NCBI GenBank assembly: GCA_964637165.1
Contig: CAZWVI010000015.1
Span: 6,785 to 70,784, forward strand
Origin: CAZWVI01 sp964637165
Lineage (GTDB): Bacteria > Planctomycetota > UBA1135
DNA length: 64,000 bases
Direction of reading: 5' to 3'
In this document: one piece after another, positions 17,196-26,525 of the stretch
Layout: every line of letters begins with the position of its first letter
Numbering within the stretch: the stretch's first letter is position 1
The notes under the pieces: model-generated
Database searches by the model: none
What the model was told of the DNA's origin: nothing
What the model saw: the letters and a program-made list of their open reading frames with translations, nothing else
Position numbers and translations under genes: made by a program

Positions 17196-18507
17196 AACTC
17201 ACAAGTTAGGTTTAAGCCAGGCCTTGGCGGTTGTGATTGCCTCGATGGTAGGTTCGGGGATTTTTATGACGACCGGCAAAATTGGCCCACTCTTGCAGTC
17301 GCCAAATTTGGTTTACGGTGCGTGGATTGCCGGCGGAATTTTCGCTTTCTGTGGTGCTTTGTGCTACGCCGAATTGGGCGCAATGTTGCCACAATCAGGA
17401 GGAAACTACATATTCGCCAAACGTGCTTATGGCGCACGGATTGGTGCGTTCGTCGGACTTGAAGCAATGTTAATCGCCTTCCCAGCTACGCTTGCGGTAA
17501 TTGCCTTGGTGTTTGGTGAATACTTAAGCTCAGTTGTTGCGGGCCTTGAGGTAACCGCGACTGCACTAATAGCTTTAACCCTTGTTACTACTTTCCATTG
17601 CAAAAGTTTGGCGCTTGGTAGTCGCTTAAATACTGCCGCTGCATTTGTAAAGGTCGGCTTGCTTTTGGCCTTTGCATTTTATGGATTGCACCTATCTTCA
17701 TCCACCAGCGAGGCGATTCCGCAATTTGTAAAAAGTAATTCACCTGCGCCTGGCTGGTTTTCGTCAGAATTTGCCAGCGCAGTAATCATTGTCAGCTTTG
17801 CCTTTGTCGGCTGGAACAATATCACCATGCTTGGCGGTGAAGTAAAAAGGCCGCAACGTAATTTGCCGCTAAGTTTGTTGTTGGGGGTCGGCCTGGTTAC
17901 AGGCCTTTATCTATTGGTCAACATGATGTTCATGCAAGTTGTTCAGCCAAATGAAATGGTCGATGCTAATGGTCAGGCCACTAACGCGATTGCTTATTTA
18001 GTCGGCGATCGGATTTTTTCAAAGTGGCTGGTTAATGCTTTAGGTTGGACAATTGGTTTTATCGTTTTATCTACGCTGTTAAGTGTGACCATGGCCGGGG
18101 GACGCATGGCCAGCTCGATGGCCGAAGCTCGCCAGTTGCCGCGATTATTTGGAAAATTTAATCGCGGTGGTTCTCCGGCCAATGCTTTGATTTTGCAATT
18201 GGCAATTTCTTTGACGCTGTGCCTCGCCTTCAACATCGAGCAATTACTAATCCTGTCGGGGCTGACCGGGATGTTGTCGGCGATTGTGGTGACAAGTTCG
18301 GTGCTGGCACTGCGCCGTTCGGCGGCCGAGTTACCGCGAGCTTTTCGTATACCGTGGTACCCACTTCCGGCCTTGATCGCCATCGGGATTGCCGCCTGGA
18401 TTATGGTCCAGACCGCCATTGGTAATCCGCTGGAGCTAATAGTCAGCATTTTATTAATTACAGTGTTATTCCTTCTTGCTCTACTCAAGACGCGCAAAAG
18501 CTCCTAA
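17182..18507 (+). CDS. APC-family amino acid permease
   Basis: 441-residue inner-membrane transporter with about 12 hydrophobic segments. The helix-1 motif 'VIASMVGSGIFMTTG' is the unwound substrate-binding GSGIF segment of the APC superfamily. 'CYAELGAMLPQSGGNYIF' and 'FVGWNNITMLGGEVKRPQRNLP' are further family landmarks. It fits the L-type (LAT/SteT-like) exchanger group best. The TTG at 17182 overlaps the ferredoxin end by 14 bp and keeps the basic N-terminus before helix 1; the next ATG (17239) would cut helix 1. Substrate is unknown. Confidence 0.85.
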   Translation: MTQDKTHKLGLSQALAVVIASMVGSGIFMTTGKIGPLLQSPNLVYGAWIAGGIFAFCGALCYAELGAMLPQSGGNYIFAKRAYGARIGAFVGLEAMLIAFPATLAVIALVFGEYLSSVVAGLEVTATALIALTLVTTFHCKSLALGSRLNTAAAFVKVGLLLAFAFYGLHLSSSTSEAIPQFVKSNSPAPGWFSSEFASAVIIVSFAFVGWNNITMLGGEVKRPQRNLPLSLLLGVGLVTGLYLLVNMMFMQVVQPNEMVDANGQATNAIAYLVGDRIFSKWLVNALGWTIGFIVLSTLLSVTMAGGRMASSMAEARQLPRLFGKFNRGGSPANALILQLAISLTLCLAFNIEQLLILSGLTGMLSAIVVTSSVLALRRSAAELPRAFRIPWYPLPALIAIGIAAWIMVQTAIGNPLELIVSILLITVLFLLALLKTRKSS

Positions 18508-18664
18508 AGTCTTTGCACTAATCGCTTTAGGGCCGATGCTAGCCAAACTTTCCGATTTCCCCTTATATGGTGTGGAAAAAAAGAAAGTCGCTTTCCCTAG
18601 CCAGCAAAAGAAAAACCTATGTCATTAAGGCAACGCGGGACATTCCGCACAGCTTGTTCAAGTC

Positions 18665-20278
18665 ATGAAACATTGTTTCCTCCTGACGTTTTTACTATTC
18701 GTCACATCGTCAATCAGCCTAAGTGCCCAGAGTTACATCCGAGTGCCTAGTGATTTTGCGACTATTCAGGAGGCAGTTAATGTAGCAAACGACTACGACA
18801 TTATTGTTGTCGAACCAGGAACCTACACTGCTCAAGGTGGGCCATTTGCAGTGGTTGATAAACCACTAACAATCATGGGGGGTGGCTCTGAAGGGGCCTA
18901 CATGACAACCCTCGATGGTGGCACTTATGGCACCGGAGTTGATAGTTCTTGTCCAAGCACTACCTGGCCAAGAGCTTTTGATATTCACGCCAACGATGTA
19001 AGTATTCAAGGCTTCCGCATACAAAACTTTATGGGCTTGCAATCTGGAACTGATTGGGGCGTGGCGATCATGGCTCGCGGCGACTGCTTTGTTCCTCCGG
19101 TTACTTACACCGGATTGCTAATTGAAGATGTGGTCGCGGTTGATTGCCGTTTGGCTTTGAACTTTAACCAAGTTAATGACTCTCTCGTTGACCACGTTGA
19201 TTGTAGTTACGACTTAGGCCCAGCTGATGATTTCGGCCTCACCATTAAGCACAGTGTGAACGTTGAAGTTAACAAGTGTGACTTGCTTGAAACTGGTCTT
19301 TGGATGGCACCTGGTTGTGATGACGCGCGTGTGATGAACAACCGAATTGACGATGCGCCATCGCACGGCATTTGGATTGGCTCTCACGAAAATGGTACCG
19401 GCCCTAATAGTGATGCACCGTACATTTCAGGCAACCGAGTAACTCGAGCCAACGGCGGTGGAATTGTTCTAGCTAACAATCCTGCTGAAACCGTTAGTGG
19501 TGCAACTATCCGCAGTAATGTGGTGCGCCGCACTAAAGGTGGCCCGCAAGATCTCGGACAGATCACCCTCATGGGTGGTACTTACGAAGGCTTGAAACTA
19601 ACCAGCAACGATGGCCGGCAAAGCAACGGCGACCAAGCTGGATTGCTCTTCGCCAACTGCGCTATTGGAACTAGTCGCGTTGACCGTAACCGATTCGCAG
19701 CTAATGCTGGTCCTGGCATCTTGCTTGATAACGTAAGCCGTGGCAATGGCGACTTGGTGATTATCTATAACTCGCTATACGCCAACGTTGGAAATCAAAT
19801 AGACATCTTGTTTGAAGATTCCAGCACTCCAATGTTGCACGCCACTGAAAACTGGTGGGGCGATTGGACTGGTCCATTCCACGCCGGCAATAACCCAGGA
19901 GGCGGCGGCGATGCGGTATGCGACAACGTAAACTTCAACGATTGGTTGTGGATTAATTCTTATCGCGCTCCATATATCCGCACCAGCGGAATGGAAGCCG
20001 GAACAACTGGCCGGGTTTCAGTTAAATACTGCACCCCACATTCGCCAGTGCAAATGTACTTCTCCCTTAATGGAGGCGGCCCAACTATTACTGCAATGGG
20101 CACGATGTCGGTAACAGCTCCGTTTGAGATGTTGCCTAAGGTATGGACCGACCACAAAGGCAACGCCGAGAACAATTTCCATATGCCGATGTCGATGCAG
20201 GGAGTTGATATGTGGTTCCAAGCTTATGACTTCAGGCAAGAGCGCTTGAGTAATGGTCATATGCTGACGGTTCGCTAG
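18665..20278 (+). CDS. Secreted right-handed beta-helix protein
   Basis: 537 residues with a signal peptide (residues 1-22, ending S-A-Q-S). The opening 'IRVPSDFATIQEAVNVANDYDIIVVEPGTY' is the standard entry motif of NosD/DUF1565-type beta-helices. Rungs containing I-x-x-N-x-V and G-I-x-I/L (about residues 100-400) follow. 'TENWWGDWTGPFH' is a recognisable end cap in planctomycete and archaeal beta-helix proteins. Residues about 430-537 resemble the shared C-terminal module. No catalytic triad is evident. The preceding 157-bp gap shows no clear terminator or promoter. Confidence 0.8.
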   Translation: MKHCFLLTFLLFVTSSISLSAQSYIRVPSDFATIQEAVNVANDYDIIVVEPGTYTAQGGPFAVVDKPLTIMGGGSEGAYMTTLDGGTYGTGVDSSCPSTTWPRAFDIHANDVSIQGFRIQNFMGLQSGTDWGVAIMARGDCFVPPVTYTGLLIEDVVAVDCRLALNFNQVNDSLVDHVDCSYDLGPADDFGLTIKHSVNVEVNKCDLLETGLWMAPGCDDARVMNNRIDDAPSHGIWIGSHENGTGPNSDAPYISGNRVTRANGGGIVLANNPAETVSGATIRSNVVRRTKGGPQDLGQITLMGGTYEGLKLTSNDGRQSNGDQAGLLFANCAIGTSRVDRNRFAANAGPGILLDNVSRGNGDLVIIYNSLYANVGNQIDILFEDSSTPMLHATENWWGDWTGPFHAGNNPGGGGDAVCDNVNFNDWLWINSYRAPYIRTSGMEAGTTGRVSVKYCTPHSPVQMYFSLNGGGPTITAMGTMSVTAPFEMLPKVWTDHKGNAENNFHMPMSMQGVDMWFQAYDFRQERLSNGHMLTVR

Positions 20279-20287
20279 AATTCCTGC

Positions 20288-21124
20288 TTGAATTCGCGAA
20301 CCTCAATCAATCCTGGAACGTGGTGGATGCTTGCCTCAGCGGCCGGCTTCGCGGTGATGGCCGCTTCGGCGCGCTTGTTGCCGGAAATCCCACCGATTGA
20401 AAAGGTCTTCTTTCGCAGTTTAATTTCGGTGGTATTAACACTCGGTGCCTTAAAGCATGCCGGCCTGTCGATTAAACCGAATCGTCCGATGATGCTCTTT
20501 ATTCGGGCCTTGTTTGGCTTTGCCGGTTTATGGTGTTATTTTTCGGCGATTGATCGCTTGCCACTTGGAACCGCGGTCACGGTCTATAACACCACTCCTT
20601 TATTCGCGGCTGTTGTTGGAGTTCTGGTCTTGGGTGAAACGCTGCGCGGCCGCCAAGTGTTATCTTTGTTTTTGGGGCTAGGCGGGATTGCCTTAATAAA
20701 AGGCTTGTCACCCGAACTTTCAGTCAGCGGTTTAATGTTTGGATTTGGTACCGCAATCTTTTCAGCGGTGGCCTATTCATTGGTGCGAAGCCTGACCCGC
20801 ACCGAACATTCATTAGTTATTGTCCTGGCGTTCCCCTTGCTGTCGGTGCCCTTGGCGGCGGCCTTTGGCTTTTCAAGTTTTGTGATGCCAACCGGAATCG
20901 CATGGCTGTGGTTGTTGCTGCTCGGGGTTGGAACTCAAATTGGGCAAGTCTGTTTGACCAATGGCTTGCGCCATCACACCGCAACCCGCGCCACTCAAAT
21001 CGGCTTTGTCGGGGTAGTTTTCGCCATGCTGTTGGGAATTCCAATTGGTGATGGCTGGCCAGATCTCGCCCAATTGATAGGGGCAGTAGTAGTTTTTGCC
21101 AGCCTCTCACTAGGCCGCAAATAG
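20288..21124 (+). CDS. EamA/DMT-family transporter
   Basis: 278 residues with about ten hydrophobic helices in two EamA repeats: residues about 13-140 ('AIDRLPLGTAVTVYNTTPLFAAVVGVLVLGE') and 145-278 ('GTQIGQVCLTNGLRHHTATRATQIGFV'). These are the inner-helix signatures of drug/metabolite exporters of the RhtA/YdcZ superfamily. It starts with TTG 9 bp after the beta-helix gene; an ATG at 20327 is an alternative but would trim helix 1. The substrate is unknown. Confidence 0.85.
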   Translation: MNSRTSINPGTWWMLASAAGFAVMAASARLLPEIPPIEKVFFRSLISVVLTLGALKHAGLSIKPNRPMMLFIRALFGFAGLWCYFSAIDRLPLGTAVTVYNTTPLFAAVVGVLVLGETLRGRQVLSLFLGLGGIALIKGLSPELSVSGLMFGFGTAIFSAVAYSLVRSLTRTEHSLVIVLAFPLLSVPLAAAFGFSSFVMPTGIAWLWLLLLGVGTQIGQVCLTNGLRHHTATRATQIGFVGVVFAMLLGIPIGDGWPDLAQLIGAVVVFASLSLGRK

Positions 21125-21299
21125 CAACTTTTAGGCCGAAGGTAATGGCCTTGTCACCGGTCCAATCCTGCGCTTGGGCAATTGTTCCAATTTGGCAAAA
21201 ATATATATTGCCTATGACTATGCTGTGACCAAACGGTGTTTTTGGGAGTTATCAATTGGCGACAGAGGGAATCCTCCCTCCCTTGTGAAATCCAAAACC

Positions 21300-22964
21300 A
21301 TGAAAAAAATCACTCTCGTCGCCCTTCTAGTAGCCAGCATTGGCACTACATCTTTGACTTCTGCTCAGGCCAATCGTCACGCCACTCTTGACGTGTCAGG
21401 TCTCTACGGAGGCAGCACAATCACGGCGCAACTGCGCTCAAGTGAGATTGGGCAAACTGCTCACATCTTGTTTGGGAATGCGGCAGTCATAAACCGCCCG
21501 CTTCCCGATCCACTGCAATTGGTGGACCACGTTCGCGGCCATTTGTTTAATGGGGTAATTGGAGCAAACGGCATTTTTGAAATAAGCCAAGCTTTGCCGC
21601 CAGCACCATTTCATGCAGGTCACTTGTTGTTTGGTCATGGCTATGTTCTGCATAGAAACGGTATGTACCAAGCCAGTCCGCGCGTTGCCATGCTCGGCGA
21701 GACTACCCAAACGGCCAACTGGATTGAGGCCAACTTCACTTTGCCAACTTCGGTAAGCGATGACCTTGGGACCGATGCCGATTCAGTTGACTATGACCGC
21801 GATGGCGATTTGGATTTAGTAGTTACTAACTTTACCTCGCTAATGTTCTTGACCAATGATGGCACCGGAACATTTACTAATGAAAGTTCAATGCGCTTGC
21901 CGTTAAATAATTCTGGTGGTTTTATTACTGAAGTAATCGACATTGACCTTGATGGCGACTTCGACATCATTAGCTGTGGCGGAATGGATTTTGCTGGCAA
22001 TAGTAATCCAATCTTCGTTTACAAAAATGATGGTAGTGGAATCTATTCGCGTGCCCAAGAATTGCCCACGGTGCTTCCAGAATACGACGGCTTATTGGTC
22101 GGCGATTTTAATGCTGATGGTTGGTTAGATTTTCTAGTCGGATACGGTAATGCTTACAGTGGAAGCGGTGTTCAACATCAATTCGCTTCAATGTTCATTA
22201 ATCAAAATGGTACTTTCGTGCTTGATCAAGCCGCTGAAACAGCCATTTGGAATAGTACTGACGAGGAATTCATTTCTGGCGATGCCGGCGATGTAGATAA
22301 CGATGGTGATATTGATATGTACTTTGCGATGACTGGTCCCGGTGGTGCCGTAAATCGTCTATTGTTAAACGACGGTCTTGGCAACTTTGCTGATGTTACT
22401 GACACCAACCTTCCTGAAATTAACTACGGCGATGGTGATAAATCATCTGCTGCATTACTCGTTGATGTAAACAGTGATGGTTACTTGGATATCGTGGTGG
22501 CTAACAGTCACCTAACCTTAAGTGCCGCTGACAGTGGTGATTTGCTGTTGAATAACGGTGCAAGTGCACCGGGCACTTTTGTTGACGCGCCCAACAATTT
22601 GTTTCCAGTAGAGGATCCAGATTGTGTAATAAACATCGGCATCACCGCTGGCGATGTTGATCTCGATGGCGACACCGACTTAATAATTCACCCGAGTGAA
22701 TGGTTTGGCTCGGGCGCCTTCCCTTTCGTTGGACATCCAATTTTGTTCTTAAATCAAGGGCATGCTCAAGGTGGAGTAGAAGGCATTTTCGTGCGTGATT
22801 ACGCGTTCTGGACACCAGGTCCATTTGTTACCTTCTTCAGTTACTACGGTGAGTTGTTCGATGCCGACAGCGATGGCGACCTGGATTTCTATACCGCCAG
22901 CATGGGCGGCATTGTTGATCCAACTAAGTCGCAAGATTTCTTCATGGCAAACTTGCTCAAGTAA
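21300..22964 (+). CDS. Secreted VCBS/FG-GAP repeat protein
   Basis: 554 residues beginning at ATG 21300, where a clear signal peptide starts (M-K-K-I-T-L-V-A-L-L, cleaved near A-Q-A). Residues about 25-135 resemble the beta-rich module otherwise found at C-termini here. From about 150 to the end there are Ca-binding loops of VCBS/FG-GAP blades: 'DYDRDGDLDLVV', 'DIDLDGDFDIIS', 'DFNADGWLDFLV', 'DVDNDGDIDMYF', 'DVNSDGYLDIVV', 'DVDLDGDTDLII' and 'DADSDGDLDFYT'. That gives a seven-bladed propeller, probably for adhesion or polymer binding. Its tail is closely related to the truncated remnant at 15080-15290. Confidence 0.85.
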   Translation: MKKITLVALLVASIGTTSLTSAQANRHATLDVSGLYGGSTITAQLRSSEIGQTAHILFGNAAVINRPLPDPLQLVDHVRGHLFNGVIGANGIFEISQALPPAPFHAGHLLFGHGYVLHRNGMYQASPRVAMLGETTQTANWIEANFTLPTSVSDDLGTDADSVDYDRDGDLDLVVTNFTSLMFLTNDGTGTFTNESSMRLPLNNSGGFITEVIDIDLDGDFDIISCGGMDFAGNSNPIFVYKNDGSGIYSRAQELPTVLPEYDGLLVGDFNADGWLDFLVGYGNAYSGSGVQHQFASMFINQNGTFVLDQAAETAIWNSTDEEFISGDAGDVDNDGDIDMYFAMTGPGGAVNRLLLNDGLGNFADVTDTNLPEINYGDGDKSSAALLVDVNSDGYLDIVVANSHLTLSAADSGDLLLNNGASAPGTFVDAPNNLFPVEDPDCVINIGITAGDVDLDGDTDLIIHPSEWFGSGAFPFVGHPILFLNQGHAQGGVEGIFVRDYAFWTPGPFVTFFSYYGELFDADSDGDLDFYTASMGGIVDPTKSQDFFMANLLK

Positions 22965-22977
22965 AGCTTGGTACAAC

Positions 22978-23012
22978 AACCGGCGAACTCTTAACCGAGT
23001 TCGCCGGTTCGT
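22978..23012 (+). terminator. Strong intrinsic terminator
   Basis: Perfect 13-bp stem: AACCGGCGAACTC (22978-22990) pairs with GAGTTCGCCGGTT (22997-23009) around a 6-nt loop, followed by CGTTTATT. It separates the VCBS gene from the 3-hydroxyacyl-CoA dehydrogenase gene. Confidence 0.85.
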
Positions 23013-23027
23013 TTATTATGCTGCGAA

Positions 23028-23909
23028 ATGTCTACCACCACCACCTGTCAAGAGCTTGGCCTGCGGCGCGCCGCTGTACTGGGCGCCGGAACCATGGGAG
23101 CGGGCATTGCTCAAGTGCTTTCCCAAGCTGGGGTCACTACTCGTTTGTTTGATATAAACCAGCCGGCGATAGACGCTGGTCTGGCGCGGATTACCCAAAT
23201 GCTTGAAAAGGGCGTCGCGCGTGGCAAGTTGAGTGTTCAACAACAATCAGATTGTTTAGCGAAGTTGTCAGGTGAATTAATTTTGGAAGAAGCGGTTGCC
23301 GATTGCCAATTGGTAATAGAGGCCGCGCCCGAAAAAGTTTCAATCAAGGTCGATTTGTTTGAGCGGATTGCGGCGGTGGTAGATGTCGATTGTGTTATTG
23401 CCAGCAATACGTCATCTTTGTCGATTAGCGATCTTGCTAACGCATGTTCGGCACCAGAGCGTTTCATTGGATTGCATTTTTTCAATCCGCCACCGTTGAT
23501 AAAACTATTGGAAATTGTGCAAGGTGAACTAACTTCCGAACAAGTTGTTGCAAAATGTCGCGAGCTAGGAAGTGCTTGGGGCAAGCAAGCGATTGTGGTT
23601 AAAGATTCGCCTGGCTTTGCTTCATCGCGGCTCGGTCTAGCGATTGGGCTTGAAGCAATGCGCATGGTAGATGAGGGTGTCGCGAGTCCTGAAGACATTG
23701 ATGCCGCAATGAAGTTAGGTTATGGATTTCCGATGGGGCCGCTCGAATTGACCGACTTAATTGGTTTAGATGTGCGTTTAGATATTGCCAAATATTTGGC
23801 AACGACATTGGATAGTGAACGATTCGCGGTGCCAAGCGGCTTGGCTAAACGGGTCGCCGAAGGCCACTTGGGTAAAAAGTCCGGACAGGGCTATTACACT
23901 TGGGATTGA
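23028..23909 (+). CDS. 3-hydroxyacyl-CoA dehydrogenase (probable 3-hydroxyadipyl-CoA dehydrogenase)
   Basis: 293 residues, close to the 282-290 typical of 3-hydroxybutyryl-CoA dehydrogenases. The Rossmann motif 'VLGAGTMGAGIA' is at about 17-28, 'IASNTSSLSISDLA' at about 125, and the catalytic-His signature 'IGLHFFNPPPLIKLLEIV' at about 145. Helical C-domain motifs 'KDSPGF' and 'GYGFPMGPLELTDLIGLD' follow. It oxidises a 3-hydroxyacyl-CoA with NAD+. Being next to the box genes, it is well placed to convert 3-hydroxyadipyl-CoA to 3-oxoadipyl-CoA after BoxD; that substrate is inferred from context. It converges on boxR with 23 bp between the stops. Confidence 0.88.
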   Translation: MSTTTTCQELGLRRAAVLGAGTMGAGIAQVLSQAGVTTRLFDINQPAIDAGLARITQMLEKGVARGKLSVQQQSDCLAKLSGELILEEAVADCQLVIEAAPEKVSIKVDLFERIAAVVDVDCVIASNTSSLSISDLANACSAPERFIGLHFFNPPPLIKLLEIVQGELTSEQVVAKCRELGSAWGKQAIVVKDSPGFASSRLGLAIGLEAMRMVDEGVASPEDIDAAMKLGYGFPMGPLELTDLIGLDVRLDIAKYLATTLDSERFAVPSGLAKRVAEGHLGKKSGQGYYTWD

Positions 23910-23932
23910 TGAATAAGTGCCATTGACGCACT

Positions 23933-24802
23933 TTAAACTCCACCAGCTTGCAGTCCTTCCCAGCCTAGTTCAGCGAGACATGCGGCGATTTGTTCCTCGA
24001 CCTGATCGACAGTTAGCTGGTCAGTTTCTATCGAGTGTTCAACTTGATTGAAGGCTAGTTGACGACCGGCAATTAACTTTTTTAAGTCAGCCAGTGCGTC
24101 TTTGGAGGAAGCCATTGGTCGCTGGTCACCTTGCTTGGCAACCCGGTCAATTAAGTTGCTAGGGGAGGCGTTTAGGAAAAAGCTAGTGTACTTTTGGCGT
24201 ACAAGATTCCACGCCTCGTCATCGTTCACTAAGCCGCCTGGAATGCTGAGTATTACTTCATCCGATTGAGTCGCGAGTTTATTTAATGCTCGTCGCGCAA
24301 TTCGCTGATAATAATCCGGTCCATGCAGCTCGAATATTTCGGCTAGAGCCAAGCCGGCGAGACTTTGAATTTCATCGACAAGTTCGATGAAGGGCAATTG
24401 CAATCGTTCGGCAAGTAGCGCGCCAACGCTGCTCTTGCCGGCGCCGCGCATCCCGATTAGGGCAATTCCGCGGGCGCGAACATTTGGATACTTGGTGTTC
24501 AGCAAAGTGAAAGTATGCTCTAGTTCTCTTTCACTTAATCTGTCTAAAATTTTGTCAATGGCATTTCGGTGTTCATTGGCTTCGCCAACTTCAAGCAACT
24601 TGCTGATTGGCAATTTAAAGGCTTTGGCGACCAGCATCAATCGTCCAATTGCGATGTTGCCAGTTCCAGCTTCCAGCTGTGAAAGGAAGCGAGGACTGAG
24701 GCCGGTGAACTCGGCAAGCTGGGCGAGGGTCATTCCGCGAGATTTTCGGTGCCGACGGACAGTAGCCCCTAGGTCGCTTAGAAGAGGGTCGCTTTGGTTC
24801 AT
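23933..24802 (-). CDS. boxR: BoxR-type benzoyl-CoA-responsive repressor
   Basis: 289 residues from ATG 24802; a TTG at 24820 is possible but would place the start inside the operator region. An XRE helix-turn-helix fills about residues 8-65 ('RRHRKSRGMTLAQLAEFTGLSPRFLSQLEAG'). A shikimate-kinase-like domain fills about 110-289 with the P-loop 'GMRGAGKSSVG' and 'SIPGGLVNDDEAW'. This architecture is specific to BzdR/BoxR, which bind benzoyl-CoA in the kinase-like domain and then release DNA. It is divergent from boxC across a 76-bp gap with paired palindromes, matching an autoregulating repressor of the box operon. Confidence 0.92.
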   Translation of the reverse strand: MNQSDPLLSDLGATVRRHRKSRGMTLAQLAEFTGLSPRFLSQLEAGTGNIAIGRLMLVAKAFKLPISKLLEVGEANEHRNAIDKILDRLSERELEHTFTLLNTKYPNVRARGIALIGMRGAGKSSVGALLAERLQLPFIELVDEIQSLAGLALAEIFELHGPDYYQRIARRALNKLATQSDEVILSIPGGLVNDDEAWNLVRQKYTSFFLNASPSNLIDRVAKQGDQRPMASSKDALADLKKLIAGRQLAFNQVEHSIETDQLTVDQVEEQIAACLAELGWEGLQAGGV

Positions 24803-24815
24803 GTCGGCAATATAC

Positions 24816-24864
24816 TGCAAAATAATGTTAATTTCACTAAAAACTTGCTAAATAATGCTTATTT
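24816..24864. promoter_or_regulatory. Candidate BoxR operator and boxR/boxC promoter region
   Basis: Two direct copies of TGCWAAATAATGYTWATTT start at 24816 and 24846, exactly 30 bp apart (about three helical turns). Each contains a 15-bp near-palindrome; the second is perfect, AAATAA-TGC-TTATTT at 24850-24864. A possible boxC promoter is TTGCTA (24845-24850), 16 bp, CATAAT (24867-24872), putting transcription start at or near the ATG at 24879. The second palindrome therefore covers the -35 to -10 spacer. Confidence 0.7.
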
Positions 24865-24878
24865 GCCATAATAGGGGT

Positions 24879-26522
24879 ATGACCGCCACCACCATCCTCT
24901 CCGAGGGGACGCGTCTGGAGACAGACCCCTCTCAATACCAACACCTTCGCTATGAAGTCGATGGCCCCGTGGCCAAGGTTTTTATCGACATTCAAGAAGA
25001 CCAAGGCATGCGCCCGGGCTACGCCTTAAAACTTAACTCCTATGATTTGAGTGTTGATGTCGAACTTGCCGATGTTGTTCAACGCCTGCGTTTTGAACAC
25101 CCTGAAGTTGCTTCAGTATTAATCACCAGTGGTCAAGATGGAGTTTTTAGTTCTGGCGCAAATATTTTCATGTTGGGGTCATCGACCCATGCCTTCAAGG
25201 TTAACTTTTGTAAGTACACCAACGAGACCCGTCTCTACATAGAAGACGCTACTGAAAATTCTGGTCAAACTTGGATCGCCGGCTTGAATGGAATTGCTTC
25301 CGGTGGGGGCTATGAATTGCCGCTCGCATGTGAAGAAATGTACTTAATTGATGACCGCAAATCGGCCGTCGCACTTCCCGAAGTTCCATACTTGGGAGTG
25401 CTTCCTGGCACGGGCGGCTTAACTCGAGTGGTTGACAAGCGGATGATTCGTCGCGATCGCGCTGATGTGTTTTGCTCACTCGCCGAAGGTATTAAAGGAA
25501 AGCGTGCGGTTGAGTGGAATTTAGTTGATGGAATTTTCCCAACGTCAAAGTTTGATGAGGGTGTCGATCAACGCTTACGTGAAATCGCTGGCGCAGGGCA
25601 CCCTGAACGAGCTGGAATAAAGCTTGACTACTTGGAGCCAGAGGTAGGGGCTGAAACGATTAACTATCGTTATGTTAATTTAAGTTTCGATTACTCTCAA
25701 CGAGTTGCCACGATTGACTTAAAGGTCCCTGATTCACTTCCCGAGTTGCCGGCGCAAGCTTCTGATTTAGGAGCTGATTGGTTTGCAATGCGCGCTTTCC
25801 GCGAACTTGACGACGCAATCTTGCGATTGCGCTTCGATTACCCGCAAATTGGCTTAGTGCTGTTGCGCACATCTGGCTCAAGCAAGTCGATGTTAAAACT
25901 TGATAAGCAATTGGATGAAAACCGTGATGATTGGTACGTAAATGAAGTGACTCACTTTATGAAGCGTGTATTCAAACGTATCGATTGCACTGCAAAAAGT
26001 TTCTTTGCACTAATTGACCATGAAGCAAACTTCACGGGCAGCTTATTTGAACTTGCACTGGCCGCCGACCGCATTTACATGCTTGAAGAAGATGGCGTCA
26101 AGTTACAACTATCAGCAATGAACGGCGGGAGTTTTCCTATGGCGAATGGCTTGACTCGTTTGCAAACTAGGTTCTTGGCCAATCCTAAGCACGCCGAAAA
26201 AATTGCTGCACTAAGAGAAGAGCTCGCCACTGAAGAGGCGGACGAGCTTGGTTTAGTAACTCTTGCCGCTGACGATATTGATTGGGATGATGAAATACGC
26301 CTCGCAATTGAGGAGCGCGCATCTTTATCGCCAGATTCATTAACCGGCCTGGAAGCTAACCTACGCTTCGCTGGTCCCGAAACCATGGAAACCAAAATCT
26401 TCGGTCGTCTTTCGGCCTGGCAAAACTGGATTTTCCAACGTCCAAACGCGGTCGGTGAAAAGGGTGCACTAACTCTTTACGGCCAGCCAACCAATCCTGA
26501 ATTCGACTTTAACCGCACTTGA
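24879..26522 (+). CDS. boxC: Benzoyl-CoA-dihydrodiol lyase (2,3-epoxybenzoyl-CoA dihydrolase), BoxC
   Basis: 547 residues from ATG 24879 (BoxC of Azoarcus is about 555). It hydrolyses 2,3-epoxybenzoyl-CoA, opening the ring to 3,4-dehydroadipyl-CoA semialdehyde plus formate. The N-terminal half is a crotonase domain with 'SGANIFMLGSS' (oxyanion hole, about 90) and 'GIASGGGYELPLACEE' (about 137-152). The C-terminal half is a second, diverged crotonase-like region with 'GSLFELALAADRIYML', as in known BoxC. An ATG at 24855 would add eight residues. It is first in the boxCBD operon, 3 bp before boxB. Confidence 0.95.
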   Translation: MTATTILSEGTRLETDPSQYQHLRYEVDGPVAKVFIDIQEDQGMRPGYALKLNSYDLSVDVELADVVQRLRFEHPEVASVLITSGQDGVFSSGANIFMLGSSTHAFKVNFCKYTNETRLYIEDATENSGQTWIAGLNGIASGGGYELPLACEEMYLIDDRKSAVALPEVPYLGVLPGTGGLTRVVDKRMIRRDRADVFCSLAEGIKGKRAVEWNLVDGIFPTSKFDEGVDQRLREIAGAGHPERAGIKLDYLEPEVGAETINYRYVNLSFDYSQRVATIDLKVPDSLPELPAQASDLGADWFAMRAFRELDDAILRLRFDYPQIGLVLLRTSGSSKSMLKLDKQLDENRDDWYVNEVTHFMKRVFKRIDCTAKSFFALIDHEANFTGSLFELALAADRIYMLEEDGVKLQLSAMNGGSFPMANGLTRLQTRFLANPKHAEKIAALREELATEEADELGLVTLAADDIDWDDEIRLAIEERASLSPDSLTGLEANLRFAGPETMETKIFGRLSAWQNWIFQRPNAVGEKGALTLYGQPTNPEFDFNRT

Positions 26523-26525
26523 TCC

